A DNA stretch of 64,000 bases, taken from contig NZ_FNAH01000003.1 of NCBI RefSeq assembly GCF_900101865.1, positions 124,001 to 188,000 on the forward strand, in the 5' to 3' direction. The position numbers and the translations under genes were made by a program. Of this stretch, positions 54,289 to 64,000 are shown one piece after another (the stretch's first letter is position 1; every line of letters begins with the position of its first letter). This DNA is from Paracoccus isoporae. GTDB taxonomy: Bacteria > Pseudomonadota > Alphaproteobacteria > Rhodobacterales > Rhodobacteraceae. The notes beneath the pieces were generated by a model. The model was not told where the DNA came from. It saw only the letters and a program-made list of their open reading frames with translations, and did not search any database.

Positions 54289-55217
54289 GGCGCGCCTTGC
54301 AGGCACACCGGCCGGATGCGCGGCGGTCGGCCGGACGCGCGTTTGGCCGTCGCGGAATGCGGCGGAAAGATATCTGCGCGTGGACCGGCCGACACGGCGC
54401 GTTGACGTGCCTGGCCCCCGCGGCGGTCGCCGCCACGATCGTGGCGCTTCTGCTGGCCGGTGGCGTCACGGCGCAGGAGGTTCAGTCAACGGCCCCGGCC
54501 GGTGATTTCGGCCCCCTGCCCGATGCGGAGACCATGATGTCCCGTACCGCCGACGCGATGAGGAACATCGCGGACACCGATGGCGAGGGCTCCGGCAAGG
54601 GCGTCGGACAGAGCGCGATCCTGCTGTTTCTCGGCCTGACCATCCTGTCGCTGGCCCCGGCCATCGCCATCACCGTGACCTGCTTTCCCTTCATGGTCAC
54701 GATCCTGTCGATCCTGCGGCAATCGCTTGGCCTGCAGCAATCCCCGCCCAACATGCTCATCGTCAGCCTGTCCGTCTTCCTGACGTGGTTCGTCATGGAC
54801 CCGGTGCTGACAGAGGCCTGGTCACTCGCCGCCCCGCCGCTTTCGGCGGGCGAGATCGGCGTGATGGAGGCATTGGGCCGCGCCATCGGGCCGTTCGAGC
54901 GGTTTATGGCGGCCCGCGTCGATCCTAGCGTCATCGACCATCTGCGCGACCTGGCCCCGCCGGATGCCGGCGGCGATGGGCTGAAACTGCTGATCCCGTC
55001 CTTCATGCTGTCGGAGCTGCAGCGCGCCTTCGAGATCGGCTTCCTGATTGCGCTGCCCTTCCTGATCATCGACCTGGTGGTCGCGGCGGTGCTGATGGCC
55101 ATGGGGATGATGATGGTGCCGCCCGCGGTGGTCGCGCTGCCCTTCAAGCTGGCCTTCTTCGTGGTGGTGGATGGCTGGACCCTGATCTCCGCTGCCCTGG
55201 TGCGGGGGTATCAGTAG
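54285..55217 (+). CDS. fliP: Flagellar export protein FliP
   Basis: FliP is the main subunit of the export-gate pore. The 310-residue protein has a cleavable signal-like helix, a periplasmic stretch and the FliP core: LGLTILSLAPAIAITVTCFP, MVTILSILRQSLGLQQSPPN, VSLSVFLTWFVMDPV and the C-terminal PSFMLSELQRAFEIGFLIAL. The ATG at 54285 overlaps fliN by 4 nt. An in-frame ATG at 54357 would give a tidier signal peptide, so the start is uncertain. It is the last gene of the plus-strand flagellar set. Confidence 0.92.
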   Translation: MRRALQAHRPDARRSAGRAFGRRGMRRKDICAWTGRHGALTCLAPAAVAATIVALLLAGGVTAQEVQSTAPAGDFGPLPDAETMMSRTADAMRNIADTDGEGSGKGVGQSAILLFLGLTILSLAPAIAITVTCFPFMVTILSILRQSLGLQQSPPNMLIVSLSVFLTWFVMDPVLTEAWSLAAPPLSAGEIGVMEALGRAIGPFERFMAARVDPSVIDHLRDLAPPDAGGDGLKLLIPSFMLSELQRAFEIGFLIALPFLIIDLVVAAVLMAMGMMMVPPAVVALPFKLAFFVVVDGWTLISAALVRGYQ

Positions 55218-55259
55218 GGATCTGGTCGGCTCATCGCGCACGCCCCGCGCCCGCCGCCC

Positions 55260-55290
55260 CTTGGGATCGCGGCGTGTTGCCCTATATTGG
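55260..55290 (+). promoter_or_regulatory. Heat-shock (RpoH-like) promoter of hslO
   Basis: CTTG (55260-55263), 17 nt, then CCTATATTGG (55281-55290) is a full match to the alphaproteobacterial RpoH pattern CTTG-N17/18-CYTATNTNNG. It lies about 45 nt before the hslO ATG, a normal distance. Hsp33 is a redox-controlled heat-shock chaperone, so the function fits. Confidence 0.65.
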
Positions 55291-55334
55291 GCGGGACGCG
55301 CGCCGTCGCGGCGCCAGATATTCGAAGGATCATC

Positions 55335-56357
55335 ATGTCGAAGATCAATCAGCTCGCCTGGGACGACACGGTCCTGCCGTTCCAGCTCGACCGCTCCTCG
55401 ATTCGCGGGCGTGTGGCCCGGCTGGACGGGGTTCTGGACCATGTTCTCACCCGCCATGACTATCCCGCGCCGGTCGCGGCGGCGGTGGCCGAGGTCGCGC
55501 TGCTGACCGCGCTGATCGGCCCGACCATCAAGCTGCGCTGGAAGCTGTCGATCCAGGTCCGCGGCACCGGCCCGATCCGCACCATCGCGGCGGATTACTA
55601 TGCCCCGGAAACCGATGACGGCCCGGCCCGCATCCGGGCCTGGGCCAGCTTCGATGCCGACCGGCTGGACGAAGCGGCGGGACATTTCTACCAGATCGGG
55701 GACGGGTATTTCGCAATCCTGATCGACCAGGGCAGCGGCACCCAGCCCTATCAGGGCATCACGCCGCTCGCGGGCGGATCGCTCGCGGCCTGCGCGGGCA
55801 CGTATTTTGCCCAGTCAGAGCAGCTTCCGACCAGCTTTTCGCTGTCCTACGGCCAGTCGATGCTGCCCGGCCAGGGCACGCAGTGGCGGGCCGGCGGCAT
55901 CATGCTGCAGACGCTTCCCGCCGAGCCGGTCCGGGAGGCCGAAGGCGGCAGCGGCGAGGCCGGGCTGATCGAGGCCGCCGATATCCTGCAAGGCGCGGAA
56001 TCGGAAGACTGGAACCGGGCCAACCACCTGCTGTCCACGGTCGAGGAGATGGAGCTGATCGGCCCGACGCTCGCCCCCACCGATCTCCTCATCCGGCTGT
56101 TCCACGAAGAACAGCCGCGCGTCTTCGACCCGCAGCGCGTCGAGTTCGGCTGCTCCTGCAGCGAGGAGAAGGTGCGCGATACGCTGTCCATCTACTCGCA
56201 GAAGGACATCGCGCATATGACGACCGAGGCGGGGATCGTGACCGCGGATTGCCAGTTCTGCGGCGCGCATTACGAGTTCGATCCGAAATCGCTGGGGTTC
56301 GAGGCCGAAATCGACGTGGACGGCAAGACGCTGCCGCCGCCAGCCGCCGCGGAATGA
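55335..56357 (+). CDS. hslO: Redox-regulated chaperone Hsp33
   Basis: Hsp33 is a holdase chaperone activated by oxidation that opens a zinc centre. The 340-residue protein starts MSKINQLAWDDTVLPFQLDR and has LLTALIGPTIKLRWKLSIQV and FSLSYGQSMLPGQGTQW. The redox switch is CxC (FGCSCSEEKV) and CxxC (DCQFCGAHY) near the C-terminus, all four cysteines present. AAGGA precedes the ATG. Its stop overlaps the NUDIX gene (ATGA). Confidence 0.95.
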   Translation: MSKINQLAWDDTVLPFQLDRSSIRGRVARLDGVLDHVLTRHDYPAPVAAAVAEVALLTALIGPTIKLRWKLSIQVRGTGPIRTIAADYYAPETDDGPARIRAWASFDADRLDEAAGHFYQIGDGYFAILIDQGSGTQPYQGITPLAGGSLAACAGTYFAQSEQLPTSFSLSYGQSMLPGQGTQWRAGGIMLQTLPAEPVREAEGGSGEAGLIEAADILQGAESEDWNRANHLLSTVEEMELIGPTLAPTDLLIRLFHEEQPRVFDPQRVEFGCSCSEEKVRDTLSIYSQKDIAHMTTEAGIVTADCQFCGAHYEFDPKSLGFEAEIDVDGKTLPPPAAAE

Positions 56358-57043
56358 GCCGAGGCGCCGATCTCTCGCCGCTGGCCCGCCGGGCGCCGGA
56401 CAGGACCGGGACGCCGGACCCGGCCCGTCCGGTCGGGTTCGGCGGCGGGATTTCGGGCGCGGACCTGTCGGCGCGGCTCACCGCGGCGCTGCGTCACGAC
56501 ACGCCGCCAAGTTCGGATTTCGAGCCGGACAGCCGGCTGAAACCGCCGGAGGATCAGCTCCGCGCGGCCGGGGTGCTGCTGGCGTTTCACGAAGCCGACG
56601 GACGGCTGTTTCTGACCAAACGCGCCGCCACGATGCGCCACCATCCGGGCCAGATTTCCCTGCCCGGCGGCAAGGTCGATCCGGGCGACGCGGATGCGCG
56701 CGCGGCCGCGCTGCGCGAAGCGCATGAAGAAATCGGCCTCGATCCGGCGCAGCTTCGGATCATCGGCACGCTGCCGCCGCACCGCACGGTCACCCTGTTC
56801 CGCATCACCCCGCTGGTCGCCGTCATTCGCGGCCCGTTCGCGCCCCGCCCCGAGCCCGGCGAGGTGGCGGAGGCATTCACACTGCCCTTCGCCCATATTG
56901 CAGATCCGGCGAATTACCGGCGCGAGGGCCGGGTGTGGCGGGGCCAGTGGCGGCCCTATCTCGTCGCGCCTTACGGGCCTTACTACCTCTGGGGTGCGAC
57001 GGCGCGGATCCTGTTCGGCCTCGCCCAGAGACTCGCGCAATGA
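56354..57043 (+). CDS. CoA pyrophosphatase-like NUDIX hydrolase
   Basis: A 229-residue NUDIX hydrolase. The box is GGKVDPGDADARAAALREAH followed by EEIG (about residues 102-125), preceded by RHHPGQISLPGG, a sequence typical of the NudL/CoA-pyrophosphatase subgroup that cleaves CoA to 3',5'-ADP and phosphopantetheine. The N-terminal 60 residues are disordered and proline-rich. It is coupled to hslO and to cca by ATGA overlaps. The substrate assignment is by family only. Confidence 0.88.
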   Translation: MSRGADLSPLARRAPDRTGTPDPARPVGFGGGISGADLSARLTAALRHDTPPSSDFEPDSRLKPPEDQLRAAGVLLAFHEADGRLFLTKRAATMRHHPGQISLPGGKVDPGDADARAAALREAHEEIGLDPAQLRIIGTLPPHRTVTLFRITPLVAVIRGPFAPRPEPGEVAEAFTLPFAHIADPANYRREGRVWRGQWRPYLVAPYGPYYLWGATARILFGLAQRLAQ

Positions 57044-58196
57044 GGCTGGAGGCGGCCTTTCTGTCCGACGCGGCGCTGCGCCGCGTCTTCGCGCTGATGG
57101 AGGCGGGTGGGCATCGGGCCTATGTCGTTGGCGGCGCGGTGCGCAACGCGCTGATGGGACGCGTGGTCAGCGATGTCGATCTGGCGACAGATGCGCCCCC
57201 CGGACGCGTCGTCGAACTGGCGCGGGCAAGCGGCATCAAGGCCGTCCCGACGGGGATCGAGCACGGGACCGTCACCCTGATCGTGGACGGAACCGCGTTC
57301 GAGATCACCACATTTCGCCGCGATGTCGAGACCGATGGCCGCCGCGCCGTCGTCGCCTTTTCCGCCAGCGTCGCGGATGATGCCGCACGGCGCGATTTCA
57401 CCATGAACGCGCTCTACGCCGATGCCGCGGGCGACTTGCTGGACCCGGTGGGCGGCCTGGCCGATCTGCGCCACCGGGAGATCCGCTTTGTCGGCACCCC
57501 CATCGACCGCATCCGCGAGGATTATCTGCGCATCCTGCGCTTTTTCCGCTTCCTGGCCTGGTATGGCGAGACGAGCGCACCGGAAGCGCTCGACGCCATT
57601 CGCGCGAGCGTGGCGGGGCTGGCGCGGGTCTCGGCGGAACGGATCGGGGCGGAGCTGCGCAAGTTGCTGGCCGCCCCCGATCCCGCCCCCGCCGTCACGC
57701 TGATGGAGGAGACCGGCGTGTTGCAGCAGATCCTGCCGGGCGCCGATGCGGGCAGGCTGGCGCGGCTGGCGGAGGTCGAGGCGGAACATGGCGCAACCGC
57801 CGACTGGCGGCGCCGGCTCGCCGCACTCGGCGCGGCGGATGCCGGCGACCGGCTGCGGCTGTCGCGGGCCGAGGCAGGCTATCTGCGCGACATCGCGGCG
57901 GCATCGGAGATGGATGCTGGCGAGGCGGCATATCGCCTCGGCACCGAGGTGGCGCGGGACATGGCGCTGATCCGACTGGCGCATGGCGCGGCACTGCCCG
58001 CGGACTGGACGGCGCAAATCCGCCGCGCGGCGGAGGCGCCCCTGCCGGTGCAGGCGCGCGACCTGATGCCCGCGCTTACCGGCCCGGCGCTTGGCCGTGG
58101 GCTGAAACTGGCCGAGACGCTGTGGATCGAAACCGGGTTCACGGCGTCGAAACCGGCCCTGATCGACGCGGCGCTTCTGGCGGCGGAGGAGCCGTG

Positions 58197-58197
<1 letters not shown>
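57040..58197 (+). CDS. cca: CCA tRNA nucleotidyltransferase
   Basis: This enzyme adds or repairs the 3' CCA of tRNAs (class II poly(A)-polymerase/CCA fold). The 385-residue protein has AYVVGGAVRNALMGRVVSDV with the DVD metal motif, ATDAPPGRVVELARASGIKA and RRDFTMNALYADAAGDLLDP, and the RNA-binding segment REDYLRILRFFRFLAWYGE. A helical C-terminal domain follows. In some Rhodobacteraceae related proteins are split, but this one is complete. The start overlaps the NUDIX stop by 4 nt. Confidence 0.94.
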
Positions 58198-60071
<1,874 letters not shown>

Positions 60072-60103
60072 ACAGCACCGAGATGCCACGCAAGGAAGCT
60101 GCC

Positions 60104-60259
60104 ATGCTGCCCCGCCTGATCGCCTTTGCCGCGCTGCTCGCCCTCGCCGCCTGCGCCAGCACGCCCGAGCGCCGGGCCCTCGACGATTTCAACAGCACGG
60201 TCGGCACCGCCAACCAGACCGTCTCCAATATCCGCCTGATCCGGTCGCTGGTTGACTGA
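60104..60259 (+). CDS. Small lipoprotein of unknown function
   Basis: A 51-residue lipoprotein. The signal is MLPRLIAFAALLALAACAS with lipobox LAAC and Cys17, leaving a mature part of about 35 residues (TPERRALDDFNSTVGTANQT onwards). AAGGAAG lies 6 nt before the ATG. It resembles the entericidin-sized lipoproteins in general form, not in sequence. It is too short for most gene finders. Its end overlaps the start of the methyltransferase gene by 8 nt. Confidence 0.65.
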   Translation: MLPRLIAFAALLALAACASTPERRALDDFNSTVGTANQTVSNIRLIRSLVD

Positions 60260-61496
60260 CGCCGCCACGACGGAATGGCGCGTCGATCGGCTGGGCCGGC
60301 GCGGCGATGGCATCCTGTCCGGCCCGGATGGGCGCAGCGCCTTGGCGGGCCGGGTCCTGCCGGGCGAGATCATCACCGGCACACCGGACGATACAGGCCG
60401 GGTCATGGACCCCCGAATCGTCACCCCCTCCGCCCATCGCATCACCCCACCCTGCCCGCATTACGCGCAATGCGGAAGCTGCAGCCTCATGCATGCCACG
60501 GACGGGTTCGTCGCGGGATGGAAGGCCGGAATGGTCCGCGCGGCGCTTTCGGCGCACGGCATCGAGGCGGAGATTGCGGGTGTGGCGACCTCTCCGCCCG
60601 CATCGCGCCGCCGGGCGGTGCTGTCGGGTCGGCGGACAAAGAAGGGCGCGCGGCTGGGGTTTCACGGCCGGGCTTCGGACCAGATCGTCGATCTGGGGGA
60701 ATGCCGGGTGCTGCGCCCTGCCATCGTCGCCACCCTTCCGGTGTTGCGCGACATTGTCGCGGTCGGCGCCTCGCGCGGGGCCGAACTGGCGCTGACCGTG
60801 ACCGAGACCGGCAGCGGCCTCGACGTGGCGGTCCAGGGCGGCAAGCCCCTCGATCCGAGTACGAGCGACCGGCTGCTGCGGCTGGCGGATGAGGGCGATC
60901 TGGCGAGGCTGGACTGGGACGGCACCGCCTTCACCCGCCGCGTGCCGGTTCTGCGGATGGGCCGGTCTGCGGTCACGCCGCCACCCGGCGCGTTCCTGCA
61001 GGCCACGGCAGAGGGAGAGGCGGCACTGCTCAGCGTCGTGCGCAAGGCGCTGAGCGGCGCGCGGCGGATCGTCGATCTTTTCGCCGGATGCGGCACGTTC
61101 ACGCTGCCGCTCGCCACTCAGGCCGAAATCCATGCGGTCGAGGGCCTGTCCGCGCCCCTCGACGCGCTCGACACCGCATGGCGGGCCAGCACCGGGCTGC
61201 GCCGCGTGACCACCGAAACGCGCGATCTGGCGGCCCGGCCGCTTCTGCCCGATGAGCTGGCGGAATACGACGCCGCCATTATCGACCCGCCGCGCAGCGG
61301 CGCATCTGCGCAAGCCGAACAGCTTGCCGCCTCGACGCTGGAACGCGTCGCCTGGGTCAGTTGCGATCCGGTCAGCTTCGCCCGCGATGCCGCGACCATG
61401 GCCGGCGCGGGCTGGCGGATGGGGCCGGTCTATGTGGTGGACCAGTTCCGCTGGTCGCCCCATGTCGAGACGGTGACCGGTTTCACCCGCGACTGA
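60252..61496 (+). CDS. RlmD/TrmA-type 23S rRNA uracil-C5 methyltransferase
   Basis: A 414-residue SAM-dependent RNA methyltransferase. It has a short N-terminal region in place of a full TRAM domain, an iron-sulfur motif (CPHYAQCGSCSLMH: Cys68, Cys74, Cys77, with a fourth in LGECRVLRP), the SAM loop IVDLFAGCGTFTLPL, IDPPRSGA and the catalytic cysteine in VSCDPVSFARD. This fits RlmD (m5U in 23S rRNA), though a related position cannot be ruled out. The start is TTG at 60252, overlapping the small lipoprotein stop. Confidence 0.87.
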   Translation: MTDAATTEWRVDRLGRRGDGILSGPDGRSALAGRVLPGEIITGTPDDTGRVMDPRIVTPSAHRITPPCPHYAQCGSCSLMHATDGFVAGWKAGMVRAALSAHGIEAEIAGVATSPPASRRRAVLSGRRTKKGARLGFHGRASDQIVDLGECRVLRPAIVATLPVLRDIVAVGASRGAELALTVTETGSGLDVAVQGGKPLDPSTSDRLLRLADEGDLARLDWDGTAFTRRVPVLRMGRSAVTPPPGAFLQATAEGEAALLSVVRKALSGARRIVDLFAGCGTFTLPLATQAEIHAVEGLSAPLDALDTAWRASTGLRRVTTETRDLAARPLLPDELAEYDAAIIDPPRSGASAQAEQLAASTLERVAWVSCDPVSFARDAATMAGAGWRMGPVYVVDQFRWSPHVETVTGFTRD

Positions 61497-61629
61497 ATGG
61501 TGCCGCCAAGCCCCGGCCCTTCACCTGTCGCCACGCCAGCGGTGAATGGCGACGCGAGCTGAAGGACATGCGCCAGATGGATTTCGAGCGGGTCCCGGCG
61601 CGCACGGCGCAGGGGGAGCCGGTGCAGGA
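61497..61629. other. Convergent gap between methyltransferase and pncB
   Basis: This 133-bp gap separates two 3' ends. It contains no convincing gene, tRNA or T-run terminator. A short plus-strand frame across it overlaps pncB and shows no protein features. Confidence 0.5.
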
Positions 61630-62940
61630 TCAGACGAACACCTCGACCCGCTCCTGAGCACCCACGCCGAAGACCCGCTTGTAACGCGCAATCTCGTCCG
61701 CCGGACCCATTGCCTTGGCCGGATTGTCCGACAGCTTGACCGTCGGCCGGTCCTCCGCCTCCACCGCCTTGCAGACGAGGCTGAGCGGGTCGAGCCCGTC
61801 GCCCTCGACAAAACCGCGGAAATCATTGGTCAGCAGCGTGCCCCAGCCGAAGCTGACCTTCACCCGTCCGTCGAACTGGTTGTACAGCTCCTCGATCTTC
61901 TCCTCGTCGAGACCGTCGGAGAAGATCACGAGCTTCTGCGTCGGATCCTCGCCGCGATCCTTCCACCACTGGATCGCCACCTCGGCATTCTCGGCCGGAT
62001 CGCCGCTGTCGACGCGAATGCCGGTCCAGCCGGCCAGCCAGTCCGGCGCACCATCCAGAAACCCCTTCGTGCCGTACGTATCTGGCAGGATGATGCGCAG
62101 ATTGCCGTCATGCTCCTCGTGCCAGTCGGCCAGCACGCGATACGGGGCCTGCTGCAATTCCTCGTCCGTCTCGGCGAGTGCGGCAAAGACCATCGGCAAC
62201 TCATGCGCATTGGTGCCGATCGCCTCCAGATCCCGGCGCATCGCAATCAGGCAATTTGACGTGCCGATGAACTTGCCGCCCGGCGCATTGCCCAGCCCCT
62301 CGCCCATCGCCTGCACGCACCAATCCTGCCACAGATAGGAATGCCGCCGCCGCGTGCCGAAATCCGCAATGCGCAGCTCCGGCAGCTTGTCCAGCTCGGT
62401 GATCTTTTCCCAGACTCGGGTCATGGCGCGGGCATAGAGCACCTGCAACTCGAACCGGCCCATATCCTTGGTGACGGCGCGGGACCGCAATTCCATGATG
62501 ATGGCGAGCGCCGGGATCTCCCACAGCATGACCTCGGGCCATTTGCCCTCGAAGCGGAGCTCATACTGGCCGTCGCGCTTGGTCAGCTCGTATTCCGGCA
62601 GTTGCACATTCTCCAGCCATTCCATGAAATCCGGCCGGAACATCTGCCGCTTGCCGTAAAAGGTGTTGCCGCGCAGCCAGGTCGATTCCCCGCGCGTCAG
62701 CCTGAGCGCGCGGACCTGGTCGAGCTGTTCGCGCAACTCGCCCTCATCGACCATATCCGCCAGCCGCACGGAGGTCGTGCGGTTGATGAGCTGAAAGGTG
62801 ACATTCGTGTCCGGCTTGTTGCGGAACACCGACTGGCACATCAGCAGCTTGTAGAAATCCGTATCCAGCAGGGACCGCACGATCGGGTCGATCTTCCAGC
62901 GGTGGTTATAGACGCGCGCGGCAATATCGACATTCGGCAT
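61630..62940 (-). CDS. pncB: Nicotinate phosphoribosyltransferase
   Basis: PncB makes nicotinate mononucleotide from nicotinate and PRPP in the NAD salvage (Preiss-Handler) path. The 436-residue protein opens [20 protein letters not shown] and has [35 protein letters not shown] and [20 protein letters not shown] (the His region), and GTKGFLDG with the PRPP-binding IRVDSGDP and SDGLDEE. It starts at a TGATG overlap with pncA (an ATG one codon earlier is possible). The two genes form a salvage pair. Confidence 0.95.
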   Translation of the reverse strand: MPNVDIAARVYNHRWKIDPIVRSLLDTDFYKLLMCQSVFRNKPDTNVTFQLINRTTSVRLADMVDEGELREQLDQVRALRLTRGESTWLRGNTFYGKRQMFRPDFMEWLENVQLPEYELTKRDGQYELRFEGKWPEVMLWEIPALAIIMELRSRAVTKDMGRFELQVLYARAMTRVWEKITELDKLPELRIADFGTRRRHSYLWQDWCVQAMGEGLGNAPGGKFIGTSNCLIAMRRDLEAIGTNAHELPMVFAALAETDEELQQAPYRVLADWHEEHDGNLRIILPDTYGTKGFLDGAPDWLAGWTGIRVDSGDPAENAEVAIQWWKDRGEDPTQKLVIFSDGLDEEKIEELYNQFDGRVKVSFGWGTLLTNDFRGFVEGDGLDPLSLVCKAVEAEDRPTVKLSDNPAKAMGPADEIARYKRVFGVGAQERVEVFV

Positions 62941-63536
62941 CATATCAGCGTCACCCCTGCTGCTCGCATCTTCTCCTGCGCCGCGGCGCGCGACCCGTCG
63001 AGGTCGATGGCGCGGGTGGCCTCCTCGATCACGCGCACCGCGAAGCCCAGCTTCGCCGCGTCCATGGCACTCCATGCGACGCAGAAATCATGGGCCAGCC
63101 CGACGAAATCCAGCGCCGTCACCCCGCGCTCGCGCAGATAGCCTTCCAGCCCGGTGCGGGTCTGGTGGTCATTCTCGAAAAAGGCGGAGTAGCTGTCGAT
63201 CTCGGGGCGAAACCCCTTGCGGATCACCAGATCGGCCACATCCACCGCGAGCGCGGGATGAAACTCCGCGCCGGGCGAACCGATGACGCAATGCCGCGGC
63301 CACAGCACCTGCGGGCCATAGGGCATCTCCACCGTCGAGAAGGGGGCGGCCTCCGCATGGTTGTCGGCAAAGCTGGAATGATCGTCCGGGTGCCAGTCCT
63401 GGGTCAGAACGACGGCATCGTAATCCGCCATCAGGTCGTTGATCGGGGCGATGATCTCGTCGCCGCCCTCGACGGCCAGCCTGCCGCCGGGACAGAAATC
63501 CACCTGCGCATCAATCACGATCAGGGCACTCGGCAT
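62940..63536 (-). CDS. pncA: Nicotinamidase/pyrazinamidase
   Basis: PncA deamidates nicotinamide to nicotinate for the next enzyme, PncB. The 198-residue isochorismatase-fold protein has the catalytic triad Asp9 ([15 protein letters not shown]), Lys107 (LVIRKGFRP) and Cys152 ([11 protein letters not shown]), and the metal ligands of [19 protein letters not shown] precedes the ATG. The product of PncA is the substrate of the overlapping downstream gene. Confidence 0.95.
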   Translation of the reverse strand: MPSALIVIDAQVDFCPGGRLAVEGGDEIIAPINDLMADYDAVVLTQDWHPDDHSSFADNHAEAAPFSTVEMPYGPQVLWPRHCVIGSPGAEFHPALAVDVADLVIRKGFRPEIDSYSAFFENDHQTRTGLEGYLRERGVTALDFVGLAHDFCVAWSAMDAAKLGFAVRVIEEATRAIDLDGSRAAAQEKMRAAGVTLI

Positions 63537-63549
63537 GGCTCACTCCTCC

Positions 63550-63585
63550 GTTAAGCTTTGGTAACAGTTGCGGGGCGGGCGTCAA
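63550..63585 (-). promoter_or_regulatory. pncA promoter with overlapping inverted repeat
   Basis: The minus strand has TTGACG (63585-63580), 16 nt, TACCAA (63563-63558), just upstream of the pncA ribosome site. The inverted repeat GTTA-AGCTTTGG-TAAC (63550-63565) covers the -10 region and could be an operator for NAD-salvage control. No NrtR or NiaR gene is adjacent, and the repeat arms are only four bases. Confidence 0.35.
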
Positions 63586-63692
63586 TGCCACGCCATGCGC
63601 CGCAATTCGCCGCCCCGCCCTGATCCCTCTTGTGGCGGTTTCGCAGAACTGCGCAAGCTGATCCGGTGGCACGTATTTCAAGGGGGGATTTT

Positions 63693-64000
63693 ATGACTGA
63701 CAATGATCGGCCAGAGGGAACAGGCGGTCCCGGCCAATATCCGGAAGATCTTCACCAGCAGGGCCGTTTCGACGAATACGAATCCGGCTCGGGCCGCTCG
63801 CCCGTGATGCTGTGGGGGTTGCGCGCCGCCGGACTGATCGCGGCGCTGATCGTCTGGCTGATCCTTGGCGGCTCCGAGGGGTTGTCCCCCGATGCGCGCA
63901 ATGTTGCCGCCATCGGCACGCTCATGGCGATCTGGTGGATGTCCGAGGCGATCCCGCTCTCGGCCACCTCGCTTCTGCCCATCGTGTTGATCCCCATGTT
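63693..64000 (+). CDS. DASS (SLC13) family anion transporter (N-terminal part)
   Basis: The first 102 residues of a divalent anion:sodium symporter, cut by the window end. A polar N-terminal tail of about 45 residues (MTDNDRPEGTGGPGQYPEDL onwards) precedes the first helix (LRAAGLIAALIVWLILGG) and the family segment LMAIWWMSEAIPLSATSLLP. Such proteins carry dicarboxylates, sulfate or citrate. AAGGGGGG lies before the ATG at 63693. The substrate cannot be told from this part. Confidence 0.85.
   Translation, partial: MTDNDRPEGTGGPGQYPEDLHQQGRFDEYESGSGRSPVMLWGLRAAGLIAALIVWLILGGSEGLSPDARNVAAIGTLMAIWWMSEAIPLSATSLLPIVLIPM

Noticed and set aside
63537..63692. Possible CtrA site before the DASS transporter (TTAAGCTTTGGTAAC)
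   Set aside because: The two halves are six, not seven, bases apart and the second half is TAAC, so it does not match the full box.

Overview
The window is about 64 kb of GC-rich chromosomal DNA from an alphaproteobacterium, almost certainly a member of the Rhodobacteraceae (Rhodobacter/Paracoccus/Roseobacter group). The evidence is a gcrA cell-cycle regulator, a 49-residue aa3 oxidase subunit IV of the alphaproteobacterial type, the motA/motE/fliL/fliF flagellar block, heat-shock promoters of the alphaproteobacterial RpoH type, GANTC and CtrA-like sites, and very dense TGATG/ATGA gene overlaps. The genus cannot be fixed from the sequence alone. No rRNA, tRNA, CRISPR array, insertion sequence or prophage was seen.

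Layout. 1-5.1 kb (minus): pdxJ (cut by the window edge), ispE, a secreted TPR protein and ETF-ubiquinone oxidoreductase. 5.4-8 kb (plus): greA, a membrane protein and azlCD. 8-11.5 kb (minus): a lipoprotein, CoxIV, an MBL hydrolase and a DmdC-like acyl-CoA dehydrogenase. 11.7-17.9 kb: tsaC, algH, a DsbD-domain protein, then argD-GNAT-argF with a possible arginine leader peptide, and an ABC-2 permease. 18-27 kb: gcrA-DUF2478-tusA, malic enzyme, and an RND pump with two adaptors. 27.2-33.6 kb: arfB, a NUDIX gene, a phosphate transporter, an L,D-transpeptidase and dnaK-dnaJ. 33.8-44.9 kb: a surface-glycan locus. 44.9-55.2 kb: a divergent flagellar block. 55.3-61.5 kb (plus): hslO, a CoA-type NUDIX gene, cca, an ABC exporter, a tiny lipoprotein and an RlmD-type methyltransferase. 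61.6-64 kb: pncB-pncA (minus) and the start of a DASS transporter (plus).

How the parts work together. The glycan locus holds a polysaccharide-export ABC permease, cysQ, a CMP-Kdo synthetase-like gene, galU, galE, three glycosyltransferases, a Branch-type (beta-1,6-GlcNAc transferase-like) enzyme with a long C-terminal extension, and a PAPS-type sulfotransferase. CysQ destroys PAP, the by-product of sulfotransfer, so the locus reads as a pathway for a sulfated surface polysaccharide. This is the best candidate for an uncharacterised system. The flagellar block supplies export-gate, MS-ring, stator and accessory parts, but not FliG, FliM, FliI, FliQ or MotB, which must lie elsewhere. Its central divergent promoter holds a near-consensus CtrA box and three GANTC sites, which links it to the cell-cycle circuit that includes the GcrA encoded 33 kb away.

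Other regulatory signals read directly from the sequence are RpoH-like promoters in front of dnaK and hslO, a strand-specific hairpin between dnaK and dnaJ, and an arginine-rich 14-codon reading frame with a perfect 9-bp long-range complement upstream of argD.
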